Shown piece by piece: positions 1 through 8,823 of a stretch of 64,000 nucleotides of DNA. The DNA is from CAZJUP01 sp964549275 (GTDB lineage: Bacteria > Fidelibacterota > Marinisomatia > Marinisomatales > TCS55), in NCBI GenBank assembly GCA_964549275.1, contig CAZJUP010000005.1, positions 83,905-147,904 on the forward strand. Direction: 5' to 3'. The notes beneath the pieces are model-generated. The model saw nothing but the letters and a program-made list of their open reading frames with translations. It had not been told where the DNA came from and did no database searches. Position numbers and translations under genes: made by a program. Each line of letters begins with the position of its first letter. Position 1 is the stretch's first letter.

Positions 1-1005
1 CGGACCAAACCGGGATGAGGCTCCAAAAGGTACAAGGCCCATTCCTAAGGGAAGCGATCCTTCACCAGATGGATGCTTTGTTTCTCCTATCAGTTTTGCT
101 GCTTGGGCATACAATGAAATTGAAAATCGTTTTTCTGCAAATAACGGATACCCGATATCCAATGCAACTGCATATACCGGGTCACTCTGAGTCTTAACAT
201 TCACGGGATCGTTTTTTCGTTGGATATTTTGGTCAAGAACCAAGGTTTGGCCATTCCAGCCGGGAACATTGCTATCCAATGTATCTGTAATACCATCGCC
301 ATCTATATCCAGTTCAATGGGATCATTATCCGCCAATCCATCTCCATCCGAATCAATCCACCACTCATTTAAGTTGGGAAAATCATCCACCACATTCGGC
401 CGGCCATCTCCATCGCTATCTTTCAAGCCCAAGTACTGGTTTCTATCAGCTACAAAGGATAATGAGATTGGTATCTTGAAAAGATTTTTAGACCCGGCCC
501 GAAAACCAAATACACCAATATTTTCCTTAAAGTCATTGACAAATCCTTTTATATCTAATCGGTTACTGTTCATTTCAAAATCAAATCCTATTTTTCGCTC
601 CTGGGGGTAGAGTATAGCATTGGAATACCCGTTCACAAGGATCCCATATCCCATATTTACTCTATCTAAAGCACCGATTTTCCCATAATATTTATCTCCG
701 GGGAATCCATAACGGATATAGTATATTTTATCAATTAATGAATTCTTCGCTGCAGTACCATCAGAAAAATCCCATTCATCTTTGTGAATATGACCCTGTT
801 CATCAAAATAAAAAACCAAATCCAAAGCCACACCAAATTTTCCTATGGGAATGATGGGGCGAAGCGCAATCTGGTTCCATATCTTTCCATCGATAGTCAC
901 TGCCCCCACAGCACCTTGGGTCTTTCCCCCAGACTGTCCCACAATTATAACCACGAAAAATGCAGCCGTGAGTATTCTTTTAATGATGAATCGTAATTGA
1001 CACAT
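1..1005 (-). CDS. Secreted protein with TSP3-like Ca-binding repeats (3' end off window)
   Basis: An open frame runs without a stop from an ATG at 1005 down to base 1, so the C-terminus lies outside the window. The N-terminus (MCQLRFIIKRILTAAFFVVI...) looks like a signal peptide. The middle has clustered acidic motifs (DSDGDGLADND, DIDGDGITD) typical of thrombospondin type 3 calcium-binding repeats. Aromatic-rich alternating stretches on either side suggest a beta-rich, possibly outer-membrane-associated protein. It is transcribed divergently from the operon starting at 1094, with about 90 bp between. The exact function is not recognised. The start was chosen for the hydrophobic leader; the ribosome site is weak. 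Confidence 0.75.
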   Translation of the reverse strand, partial: MCQLRFIIKRILTAAFFVVIIVGQSGGKTQGAVGAVTIDGKIWNQIALRPIIPIGKFGVALDLVFYFDEQGHIHKDEWDFSDGTAAKNSLIDKIYYIRYGFPGDKYYGKIGALDRVNMGYGILVNGYSNAILYPQERKIGFDFEMNSNRLDIKGFVNDFKENIGVFGFRAGSKNLFKIPISLSFVADRNQYLGLKDSDGDGRPNVVDDFPNLNEWWIDSDGDGLADNDPIELDIDGDGITDTLDSNVPGWNGQTLVLDQNIQRKNDPVNVKTQSDPVYAVALDIGYPLFAEKRFSISLYAQAAKLIGETKHPSGEGSLPLGMGLVPFGASSRFGP

Positions 1006-1093
1006 AACAGCATGAGAAATTACCGATTCACTTCTCTCGAGAACAACGTCTATTTCCTCACAAGATCCATTTAAAATGTCCTAAATTCAAAAG

Positions 1094-1399
1094 ATGAACT
1101 ATCCGAATTCCATCACCAGTTGCGAAGATTTAATGCATCTTTCACGAATAGAATTAAAAAAATATATTCTTTCGATTCAATCTGAACTTCAGCAAAAACT
1201 GAATTCAGGAAAGTCTATAGATACCATTTTAGATCAATCTGACCCTTTTGAAATATTGGAACCATTTTTATCTAAAGAATTATATCCCATATTGGTTTTA
1301 CTCATGGTAAACAATTTGCAGTCTGATACGGTATTAAACCCAATATTAGATGCATTAGAAAACCAACTTCATTACAACTCAAATACTCTACCAAAATAA
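1094..1399 (+). CDS. Hypothetical helical protein, first gene of protease operon
   Basis: A 101-residue soluble, mostly helical protein without signal peptide or membrane segment. I do not recognise a family. It has leucine-rich amphipathic stretches such as LSRIELKKYILSIQ and ELYPILVLLMV. It is separated by one base from the next gene (1401), which suggests co-transcription with the secreted proteins that follow. The ribosome site before the ATG is weak (AAAAG), so the start is less certain than the reading frame. It might be a cytoplasmic helper or regulator of the operon, but nothing in the sequence shows that. Confidence 0.55.
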   Translation: MNYPNSITSCEDLMHLSRIELKKYILSIQSELQQKLNSGKSIDTILDQSDPFEILEPFLSKELYPILVLLMVNNLQSDTVLNPILDALENQLHYNSNTLPK

Positions 1400-1400
1400 A

Positions 1401-2024
1401 ATGGTTCGTGTTCTTCTTTTAGGATTAATACTCGTAAAGCTATCCATAGGCCAGGAAGTATCTACTATAACTGGTGTCAGCCTGGATTCTAAAAAAAATG
1501 GTCTTTTTATTAAATTCCACACCGATATTCCTATCTCTGCGGAACGAATCACCGGCTGGTATAACCAGTCAGGCGGTTGGTTTTATACTACGATTCTATT
1601 GGCTAATGCAGATACATCACACATAGAAAACACAAAATTTTCTCACCCTGTAAGCCAAATAGAGTGCTCCATTGTCGGTGAATCTGTTCAGATTGGCTTT
1701 CGTGTAATAACACCTATTGAACAGTTTGAATTTTATCATAGTGAGGAGCCTACTGAAATACTGGCTTCCCTACGTTATCCTTTATCTGAAATGATTACAG
1801 AATTAAACAAATCAGAAAATCCATCAATTGCAATTCCCGTAAAACCATTTGAAAATCCACGACGAAAAGCTATCATTCAAACCTTATATTTTGCAGGAGG
1901 CGGCTTAACAACTGCCGGTTTTTTGTCAAAAGAAAAAAGTAGTGGGTGGGAAATTCCCATGGGGATGGGTTTTATTGCTGCTGCCTATATAATCGAAACA
2001 TTTTTCCAGGGGGATAAATCATGA
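1401..2024 (+). CDS. Secreted hypothetical protein, possible AMIN-like domain, C-terminal membrane segment
   Basis: 207 residues. The N-terminus (MVRVLLLGLILVKLSIGQ) is a clear signal peptide. Residues about 20-130 form a beta-rich region with short alternating strands that resembles an AMIN-type domain; this is a resemblance by eye, not a match. Near the C-terminus a glycine-rich hydrophobic segment (LYFAGGGLTTAGF, then GMGFIAAAYIIETFF) suggests one or two membrane spans. Its TGA stop overlaps the ATG of the next small gene (ATGA at 2021-2024), indicating translational coupling. Function unknown. Confidence 0.65.
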   Translation: MVRVLLLGLILVKLSIGQEVSTITGVSLDSKKNGLFIKFHTDIPISAERITGWYNQSGGWFYTTILLANADTSHIENTKFSHPVSQIECSIVGESVQIGFRVITPIEQFEFYHSEEPTEILASLRYPLSEMITELNKSENPSIAIPVKPFENPRRKAIIQTLYFAGGGLTTAGFLSKEKSSGWEIPMGMGFIAAAYIIETFFQGDKS

Positions 2025-2146
2025 ACGATACCCAGTCATATTTCGCCTTCTTTTATGTTTTTGGTATCATTCTGTTTGCGATCTTTATTCGTCTTTACTT
2101 AAGGAGAAAACGTCAAAATAAATATTGGGAAGACCGTAGAAAATGA
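2021..2146 (+). CDS. 41-residue single-pass membrane peptide
   Basis: A small gene fitted exactly between two larger ones. Its ATG overlaps the upstream stop (ATGA) and its own stop overlaps the ATG of the protease at 2143 (ATGA again). The product starts MNDTQSYFAFFYVFG, has one hydrophobic span (about residues 8-25) and ends in a strongly basic tail (LRRKRQNKYWEDRRK), so the predicted topology is N-out, C-in. The double overlap is the main evidence that it is translated. The function is unknown; it may be a membrane partner of the adjacent secreted proteins. Confidence 0.6.
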   Translation: MNDTQSYFAFFYVFGIILFAIFIRLYLRRKRQNKYWEDRRK

Positions 2147-3894
2147 AACTGAGATACACCCTGTGTCTGACTGTATTTGTTTCACAAATTGTCGCTAAAA
2201 CCGTACACCAATCTGTAGAATTAATCACAGATGCAATGGAAGAAAATATAGAATTACGTCATGTAACACCTCATCTTTTAAATATCGCAAAAAATGGTTA
2301 TAAGTTGAATTCTGACATCCAAACTCATCTTAAGGGATATGGATTCCAATTCAAAGGCAAATTGGTAAATCGATCGTATATCATTAGAGACGAAGCATCG
2401 GGACTTGGTTTATATTTTGATTCAGGATTATTCCGATTTCATTATACACTAACAGGCAAACATGCTGTATCCGATGAAGACCTGGATGGCACAGGTATCC
2501 CGGATTATATTGAAAATATGGCAGCTATATTTGACTCAGTAGCCTATATTCAACATACCACTCTTGGATATGAAAAACCTCCCAGTGACGGTTGGTATTC
2601 CTCCACTCGAGATAAAGGGGGGTCTGACCACTATGATGTATATTTAAGAAATCTACCATCCTCATTTTATGGATATGTCCAACCAGAAGACTATGCACTT
2701 GGCAATGGGAACAATGAGCATACGAGCCGTCAAGAATTAAATGCCTTTACAAGTTATATGGCCATGAGAAATAATTATAACGGATTCCCTCATGATGAAT
2801 ATGACAATATACGTGTGACTGTTGCTCACGAATATTTTCATGCAGTACAATTCGGTTATGATGGATGGGAAGAGCCATGGGTATTGGAAGCAACTGCGGT
2901 CTGGATGGAAGAAGTGATATATGATGATATAAATGATTGTTACCAATATATGCCGGATTGGTTTAATGAACCCCAACGATCTCTGGATTCGAATGGTTCA
3001 CATTGGTATGGCTCTTTTATTTTCTTTCAATACATCGAAGAACACCTCGGGGGAAAAGATGTGATGAAAAATATATTTGATCTAAGTGTAACTAAGGACA
3101 GTAACAAAGGGAATTATAGCCATTGGGCAATTCATCAAGCCTTAGAAATCTCTGGTGCAACTTTTACTGATGCACTGAATCAAATGGCTGTGGCAAATCA
3201 AATCATGTCTTCCTTCCCTTCAGCAGGGCGATATTCTTACGAAGAAGCATTTTCCTACCCAGTTCAGCATCCAAGACGCATGGCAGTTGAAAATTTTCAA
3301 ACGGGCAATAAAGATACCCTGTCCAGTGTACGCCTTGAAAAATTTGCTAGCCAATATATCCAGGTTTTCACCTCTACCCCAGTTCGCATAGACCTTTTAA
3401 ACGAGTCAGGTCCATTGTCTGACTTGCAATTACACGCAATATTGAAGAAAAATGACAATTCCTACAAAGTCCTTTCCTCTCCTTCTGTTAATATCGATCC
3501 CGTAAATTTAAAGTCTATAAATCTCGCAGTAGTTAGTCAGGACACTCTGGTTAACAATTGGGATTTTATTATTTCTTTCAAGGATGGAGTGCCGGGTACA
3601 GACGCATGGGTTCCAATGGAATTCATTTTAGGAAATCCTTACCCAAACCCTTTTAACGGCACAATGCATATTTCTATTTATTTATTCGATGACTTAGCTC
3701 TAAAAGTCGATGTCATAGATCTCTCAGGCAGGACCATTTCTACCATAGCAAACAGGGTCTTTCAATCCGGAAATTATCTATTAAAATGGAATGGACGGCT
3801 ACAATCCGGGGAGTCTGCATCTTCCGGGATCTATTATATCAGAGTGTCAGGAAAAGACACCCAAGAATGGAAACCCATTACATATGTAAAATGA
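2143..3894 (+). CDS. Secreted HExxH metalloprotease with type IX sorting domain (MXAN_6640-like)
   Basis: 583 residues. A signal peptide (MKLRYTLCLTVFVSQIVA) is followed by a calcium-loop-like DLDGTGIPDYIE at about 114-124. The zinc motif HEYFH lies at 229-233, with a downstream glutamate (E249 in VLEATAVWMEE) that could be the third zinc ligand of a gluzincin. The combination of the DxDGxGxPDY segment and HEYFHAVQ matches the putative metalloproteases called the MXAN_6640 family. The last ~80 residues begin NPYPNPFNG and end GIYYIRVSG...PITYVK, a typical type IX secretion sorting domain (type A), so export to the surface or medium is expected. It is the last gene of the four-gene operon. The substrate is unknown. 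Confidence 0.85.
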   Translation: MKLRYTLCLTVFVSQIVAKTVHQSVELITDAMEENIELRHVTPHLLNIAKNGYKLNSDIQTHLKGYGFQFKGKLVNRSYIIRDEASGLGLYFDSGLFRFHYTLTGKHAVSDEDLDGTGIPDYIENMAAIFDSVAYIQHTTLGYEKPPSDGWYSSTRDKGGSDHYDVYLRNLPSSFYGYVQPEDYALGNGNNEHTSRQELNAFTSYMAMRNNYNGFPHDEYDNIRVTVAHEYFHAVQFGYDGWEEPWVLEATAVWMEEVIYDDINDCYQYMPDWFNEPQRSLDSNGSHWYGSFIFFQYIEEHLGGKDVMKNIFDLSVTKDSNKGNYSHWAIHQALEISGATFTDALNQMAVANQIMSSFPSAGRYSYEEAFSYPVQHPRRMAVENFQTGNKDTLSSVRLEKFASQYIQVFTSTPVRIDLLNESGPLSDLQLHAILKKNDNSYKVLSSPSVNIDPVNLKSINLAVVSQDTLVNNWDFIISFKDGVPGTDAWVPMEFILGNPYPNPFNGTMHISIYLFDDLALKVDVIDLSGRTISTIANRVFQSGNYLLKWNGRLQSGESASSGIYYIRVSGKDTQEWKPITYVK

Positions 3895-3903
3895 AAAAGT
3901 AAA

Positions 3904-4692
3904 TTATATAAACGGGTTTGTGCCATCTTTGGCTGGGCATTCTTCCCAATAATAGCACCAATTACAGAGAATGGATTGTTTTGCAGGAAATTCTTGTCCA
4001 ACTTTTAGATGATGCCGAATAGTATCTATTCTCTTTTTTATACTTTCGATTAAAGATTCAATTTGGTTAGAGGTGCGAGTTGATTTTACTTCCAAATTAT
4101 GTTGGAGGAAATGCCATACCAACGTTACATCTTGCACATTTTCCCGATGCTTCTCCAAGGCAATCTGATACAATGCCAATTGGCCATCGTGGTCGGCCTG
4201 ATATTGGTTCATCGCTCTTTTCCCTGATTTATAATCATGAATTTCATATCGTCCATCTCCATAATTGTCCAATCGATCTAATATACCCTTTAATATATAA
4301 TCATCTGATTCATCCAGTTGGAAATCAAATTCAATTTCGTTTCCTTCGACGGGATCTTGAAAGGGATGATATGTCCTGTAAAACGCAGCAATACATCGCT
4401 CACCCAATGTAAAGTAATCTTTCGGTTTATACTCTTTACGCACGATAGCAATTCGGTTGTGCCAGGAGTATTCCCATACATTTCTGTATTGTTCCAAAAC
4501 CGTATCCAAAACAGGAATTTTTCCCTCCATGGCCTTATTATACAAAAATTCCAGTGATTCATGGATTCTCTTTCCCATGAATGCCTCAATCCCCTCATCC
4601 GGTTTATCGATTTTATCGATATATCGAATACGGAATTGTGCTGGGCATTTTTTATAAGTTTCTAAGCTGCTGTAGGAGAATCTTTTAATCAT
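3904..4692 (-). CDS. RecB/Cas4-type PD-(D/E)XK nuclease with Fe-S cysteines
   Basis: 262 residues. It carries the PD-(D/E)XK nuclease core: H44 (KRIHESLEF), D139 (ILDRLD), D153-x-K155 (HDYKSGK) and a following Q171 (QLALYQ). One cysteine lies near the N-terminus (C16, YKKCPAQF) and three near the C-terminus (C243, C246, C252). That is the layout that holds a 4Fe-4S cluster in AddB and Cas4 nucleases. It stands alone here, with no helicase and no cas genes, so a DNA-repair exonuclease role is more likely than CRISPR adaptation. It converges with the protease gene, with only 9 bp between the two stops. Confidence 0.85.
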   Translation of the reverse strand: MIKRFSYSSLETYKKCPAQFRIRYIDKIDKPDEGIEAFMGKRIHESLEFLYNKAMEGKIPVLDTVLEQYRNVWEYSWHNRIAIVRKEYKPKDYFTLGERCIAAFYRTYHPFQDPVEGNEIEFDFQLDESDDYILKGILDRLDNYGDGRYEIHDYKSGKRAMNQYQADHDGQLALYQIALEKHRENVQDVTLVWHFLQHNLEVKSTRTSNQIESLIESIKKRIDTIRHHLKVGQEFPAKQSILCNWCYYWEECPAKDGTNPFI

Positions 4693-4772
4693 AGACTTTC
4701 GTTCTGGGAATATTTGAATTTATCAGAGAAGAGTAAACTACGTTATTTATTCCCATCTATTTTACAATAAGA

Positions 4773-5813
4773 TCACGTTAATTTATCAGAGATTTTGGAA
4801 CAGATATAATCCCCAACTTCTGCAGTGCCCATGGATCCTCCCAAGTCACGAGTGGTCCATCCTGCACTTATTGACTCGTCGACTATCTGCCTCAATAAAG
4901 TACGCACCTTTGGCTGTCCCAATAAATCCATGATTTCAGCTACCGATAAAAATGCACCGATGGGGTTGGCTGCATCTTTTCCTATAAATCTCCTGCTCGC
5001 AGGATGCTGCATTTTAAAGAGTGTTAATCCCTTTGGATTATGGAATATTTCAAAACCTGAACCAAGTCCCCCATCGATTGCAGCGGCTATCTTAGAAAAT
5101 ATTTGGCCGTAGGGTGGAATCGTTAAGACCAAGTCCAGTTTATCAGGATTATGCAGAACCTGAAAGAAAAATTTTTCAACCGGCATAACCTGAACAGTGA
5201 TATCTCTCTCACCTAATTTCTGAAGAGAATGTATCCATGGGCTGCTCTTTTGCAATAAATCGTTGGGAAGTGTCAGGAGAACTTTTCTCCGAGTTCCTGT
5301 CGATAGTAACTCCAGGGCTGAATTGAATAGACTTTCCATGCGAGCATGAGAAAAATAAGTCGTTTGAACATCTATTTTTTCATCTGCAATAAAATTTGCA
5401 GGTAATTCTCCAGAAACTGCTTGACTGCAAAATTGGTCTTGTATTACTAAAATATCTACAGGTTGATTTACGGACAATATTTGAAGAGAATTTATCGGGT
5501 TAAGTCTTCTTTTATGGATTTCAAGACCTAATTTTTCTCCAATTTCTTTGATGACATTATTTTCTGAATACCCATTTAACTGAGATTGACCCACGATAGG
5601 CCCCATCCAAATGGCATCTGCATTGTCGCAATATTTTTCCAATACTGCCGGGACTAATAACTCCGTTTCACGGAAATGTTCTTCACTAATATCCAAATAT
5701 TTAATGTTAAATCTCATTTTGGAAACCGACTGAATTGAGTCAAATACTTTTTGGACTTCCAGAGCCAATTCCTGGCCAACACCATCGCCGGGTATGAGAA
5801 CAATGTTTACCAA
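4773..5813 (-). CDS. Divergent isocitrate/isopropylmalate dehydrogenase-family protein
   Basis: 346 residues, the usual length for the family. The N-terminus (IVLIPGDGVGQE) and the C-terminal region (SRRFIGKDAANPIGAFLS, then a GGSMGT-type segment) match the isocitrate/3-isopropylmalate dehydrogenase fold. Many catalytic landmarks are altered. The usual NAD-loop histidine-glycine-serine is replaced by MQHPASRRF, and the substrate-binding arginine cluster and catalytic Tyr/Lys segments are not clear. It may be a special-substrate enzyme or have lost activity. Its start overlaps the end of the GWxTD gene by 7 bp, so it belongs to that envelope-type operon rather than to a leucine or TCA cluster. 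Confidence 0.75.
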   Translation of the reverse strand: MVNIVLIPGDGVGQELALEVQKVFDSIQSVSKMRFNIKYLDISEEHFRETELLVPAVLEKYCDNADAIWMGPIVGQSQLNGYSENNVIKEIGEKLGLEIHKRRLNPINSLQILSVNQPVDILVIQDQFCSQAVSGELPANFIADEKIDVQTTYFSHARMESLFNSALELLSTGTRRKVLLTLPNDLLQKSSPWIHSLQKLGERDITVQVMPVEKFFFQVLHNPDKLDLVLTIPPYGQIFSKIAAAIDGGLGSGFEIFHNPKGLTLFKMQHPASRRFIGKDAANPIGAFLSVAEIMDLLGQPKVRTLLRQIVDESISAGWTTRDLGGSMGTAEVGDYICSKISDKLT

Positions 5814-7069
5814 TTTCTTCCTCTGAAAAATGGGGTAGTCAAGCGATAATCTCCAAACCCGTTCTCATCGAGAAAATCAAAATATCGATTAATTTTATAA
5901 TAATGCCATCGTTGTGTATATCGTCTGTTTGTAACATCGTTATATTTCTCAATATCATCGGGAGGTCCAAACAAAATATAAATCATTCCAAAGTCTGTCT
6001 TCCATCCGGGTTGATAGGAGTGAAAATTATCATTGGCGTACTGTATACGTCCAAAATATTCATCCATCAATTCATTTCTTGGAGTATCTGGGGTAGGGTC
6101 TCGTTTAGCCCAGTATTCAAGGAATAGAGTTTCCTGATCCTGGTTTTTAGATTTGGATAATTTCTTCCATTCTTTATCATGTAAAATATACCGCATATGC
6201 TGAACAGCCTGAGACAAATTTTCTACTGAAGTTGATACCCCGGGCTTAGCAATCATTAATTCCAAGGATTCTTTTTTTTCAGTCCTCCCCTGCCTTAGTG
6301 TGATATCTATATATTTCTTCAATCCTTTAAGTGTAATGCTTTTGGGGATAATTACCCTATGTTGAAATCGGGTTTTATCCTCTTTTAATTGGAACGATTT
6401 TTCCCATAAAACCGTTTTCTTCCCATTTCGAACGGTTACATCTATATTAAATTCACCCGGCTCTACTTTTCCTGATAAGAAAATTGATACCCGCATGCCA
6501 GACTCAGCGATTCGATTCGTAAATAACGGAATTTCCTTTTCACCCAATCCCCAATTCCCATCTGCATAGTCTATGAAAAAAGGATCAAATAAAACGATAT
6601 TTTCTCCGTATCCCTTCAAATTAAGTTCTTTTTTCTTAATCCCGGACTGTTTTGTATCTTTATCCATAACTTCGGCTACAAGGGTATATTCTCCCGGGAG
6701 GACTTTGAATTCTTCATAATGGATATATTGAATAGAAGAAGCGGTGGTAGCCAAGTAATTTTCTGCATTAACTTTTTCCTTCCAGGTTGCACTCCCAACT
6801 TTTTCACCTTCTTTATTATTTAAAGATAAGAAAGCATCAAAATTTGCCACAAACTGTCCTTTTTCCTTTACAAATTGCAACGTATGGTTTGAAATCACAA
6901 TATAGGTTAAAATTCGGATAGAATCAGATTGAGTATCTGAGATGGTATATCCTGAAAGCAAAAAGTTATAAATATTATTATCTTTTTGTTCACCTCTCTT
7001 TCCCTTTCCCTGGGGAACAGCTAAACATACTGCCAATAATAAAATGAAAGAAATGATTCTTCGGTTCAT
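5807..7069 (-). CDS. GWxTD domain protein, secreted
   Basis: About 420 residues from the chosen ATG. The N-terminus (MNRRIISFILLLAVCLAVPQG) is a signal peptide. The C-terminal third holds the domain's hallmark GWKTD followed by FGMIYILFGPPDDIE, preceded by EYWAKRDPTPDTPRNELMDEYF. This matches the GWxTD domain found in FCB-group bacteria, whose biochemical role is not known. The ATG at 7069 is preferred over an in-frame one at 7087 because it starts the signal peptide, has AAAGGAA upstream and overlaps the previous stop as ATGA. The preceding beta-propeller protein is probably a functional partner. Confidence 0.85.
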   Translation of the reverse strand: MNRRIISFILLLAVCLAVPQGKGKRGEQKDNNIYNFLLSGYTISDTQSDSIRILTYIVISNHTLQFVKEKGQFVANFDAFLSLNNKEGEKVGSATWKEKVNAENYLATTASSIQYIHYEEFKVLPGEYTLVAEVMDKDTKQSGIKKKELNLKGYGENIVLFDPFFIDYADGNWGLGEKEIPLFTNRIAESGMRVSIFLSGKVEPGEFNIDVTVRNGKKTVLWEKSFQLKEDKTRFQHRVIIPKSITLKGLKKYIDITLRQGRTEKKESLELMIAKPGVSTSVENLSQAVQHMRYILHDKEWKKLSKSKNQDQETLFLEYWAKRDPTPDTPRNELMDEYFGRIQYANDNFHSYQPGWKTDFGMIYILFGPPDDIEKYNDVTNRRYTQRWHYYKINRYFDFLDENGFGDYRLTTPFFRGRNW

Positions 7070-8721
7070 AATGATTCCTTTGTCCATTTAAAGGAGATAA
7101 GTCCTTCGGAGGTTCCAAGCCATAAGGTTTTATGTGAAATATACAGATCATTAACTTCACCCATAAACGGATATTTATAAACTATCGCAATGGTGTCATT
7201 CATATCATATCGAATCAGACGATTTGAATCCGCAAAAAAAATTGTTTGTTTATAATCATCCATTGTTCGAATCATTGTCCCACCCCATAAAGAGACATCC
7301 ACTGCTTTAGACCATTTTCTGTCTGAAATATTAAATTGAAGGATTCCATATTTTGATGCTGCAAATACTTTGTATTTCCCCACAGACAGACTCGTAAAAG
7401 CAACCCCTTTGGATGGTAAATGTTTTTTGTCTCCATGGTATCCATAATTTAAATAGGAGTAGAGTTTCTTTTTATTGGCATCATAAATCGTCAATCCCAA
7501 TTCTGAAGCAACCCATAGTCTATTCTTTTCATATCCCATATCATATACAAATACAGTATGGAAAATATCATCTAACTCAGACTTTACAACTTTTTTAAAA
7601 ACAGGGTCCATTTTGAACAGGCCCCTGGATGTTCCAACCCAAACCCATCCTTCATGGAAAACAAAAGTCCGAATCGTCCCAAATGGGATACCTTTCTCCT
7701 GTCCGAAATGCCTCCAGAAATCCTTTTTTTTATTGTAGACAACTATACCATCTTGGGAACCAAACCATACTTCATTTTTCAATTCAAGCGTTGCCGTGAT
7801 GGATTGAGCATCAAGGTGAATGACTTCATCAAATTCATATTTGTCAAAGATGTACCTGTCCGGATCGGCGAAGGTAATTCCCGATGTCTCAAAATTCAAT
7901 CTCCCTGCGAGCCAGAATGAATTTCCTTCCGATAAATCCATGATATCATTACCTGCCAACCCCATGGTAATCGGATTTAGTGTTTTCAACGAATTATCTC
8001 CATAGAAAATCGTACCATCAGAAGTCCCAATCCATATTTCACCAAGCTGGTCTTTATAAATTACAGTGGGAGTGATTTCTTTACCGGAGGGACTAATAAA
8101 GGAAAAAAGAGTGTAAATCCATCCATCCATCATTGAATAATTCATAAGGAATTGGGAAGGATTTGCAGATAGCGATAAAACACCAGCACTCCAATTAATA
8201 TTTTCTTCATCCGGGTAGGGCATTCGGGAAACAACGATTCCCGTGGTTCTGTCACATTTATAAAACAATCCTGGAGTCATAAGCCATATAAAATGTTCAG
8301 AATTCCCAATTCTTTCAATGACACCATTTTTATGGATACCCAACTCAGAAAAGGGAATCTTTTGCCAGTCTCCTTCTTTTGTTATACTGAATTCCAATCC
8401 TTTTTCGGTTGCAGCCCATAATACTCCAAATGCTGTATGCACTGCTGAAATTCTATGGCTTGCTAAACCCTGAGCTTGGGTGATGGGTTCATCAAATCGA
8501 TTGCCATAAAGGTGGTACCGCCATATTCCTCCATTTTGAGTACCTGCATATAAATACGTTTGGTCAGATGTCAATGCAGAAATAGCACCCGTTTGACGAT
8601 ACTGTACCCAATCGAACGCCCCAAATCTGGTAGCAGGCTGGGCATAGAGACTCGAAAGTTGAATGAGTAAAAGAAATACTGTAAATAAATTCCTAAATTG
8701 AACTCGTTCACTTTCTCTCAT
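7066..8721 (-). CDS. Secreted beta-propeller protein (two-component-regulator propeller-like repeats)
   Basis: About 551 residues. A hydrophobic leader (FRNLFTVFLLLIQLSSLYAQ) precedes repeated blades of the type LWAATEKGLEFS, IWIGTSDGTIFYG, VWFGSQDGIVVYN, VWVGTSRGLFKM and LWLGTSEGLISF. These W(V/I/L)GT(S)xG units are the hallmark of Reg_prop/ligand-binding propellers. No histidine kinase or DNA-binding region follows, so this is a stand-alone periplasmic or surface propeller. The start at 8721 is preferred to 8742 because AGGGA lies at the right distance. Its stop overlaps the GWxTD start, linking the two genes. Confidence 0.8.
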   Translation of the reverse strand: MRESERVQFRNLFTVFLLLIQLSSLYAQPATRFGAFDWVQYRQTGAISALTSDQTYLYAGTQNGGIWRYHLYGNRFDEPITQAQGLASHRISAVHTAFGVLWAATEKGLEFSITKEGDWQKIPFSELGIHKNGVIERIGNSEHFIWLMTPGLFYKCDRTTGIVVSRMPYPDEENINWSAGVLSLSANPSQFLMNYSMMDGWIYTLFSFISPSGKEITPTVIYKDQLGEIWIGTSDGTIFYGDNSLKTLNPITMGLAGNDIMDLSEGNSFWLAGRLNFETSGITFADPDRYIFDKYEFDEVIHLDAQSITATLELKNEVWFGSQDGIVVYNKKKDFWRHFGQEKGIPFGTIRTFVFHEGWVWVGTSRGLFKMDPVFKKVVKSELDDIFHTVFVYDMGYEKNRLWVASELGLTIYDANKKKLYSYLNYGYHGDKKHLPSKGVAFTSLSVGKYKVFAASKYGILQFNISDRKWSKAVDVSLWGGTMIRTMDDYKQTIFFADSNRLIRYDMNDTIAIVYKYPFMGEVNDLYISHKTLWLGTSEGLISFKWTKESL

Positions 8722-8823
8722 TATTATTCCCTGTTCCACCACTAAATTTAGCGCGGGCTACACTTCAAATAAACTGCGTTATAAAAACTAAAAATAGATC
8801 TAAACAACTAGACTCGGATTCAA

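Noticed and set aside
15..996. Plus-strand open frames near the left edge
   Set aside because: They are the reverse side of the continuous minus-strand secreted protein, which has a signal peptide and coherent repeats.
3904..4692. Cas4 nuclease of a CRISPR system
   Set aside because: The fold fits, but there are no cas1/cas2 genes and no repeat array anywhere in the window.
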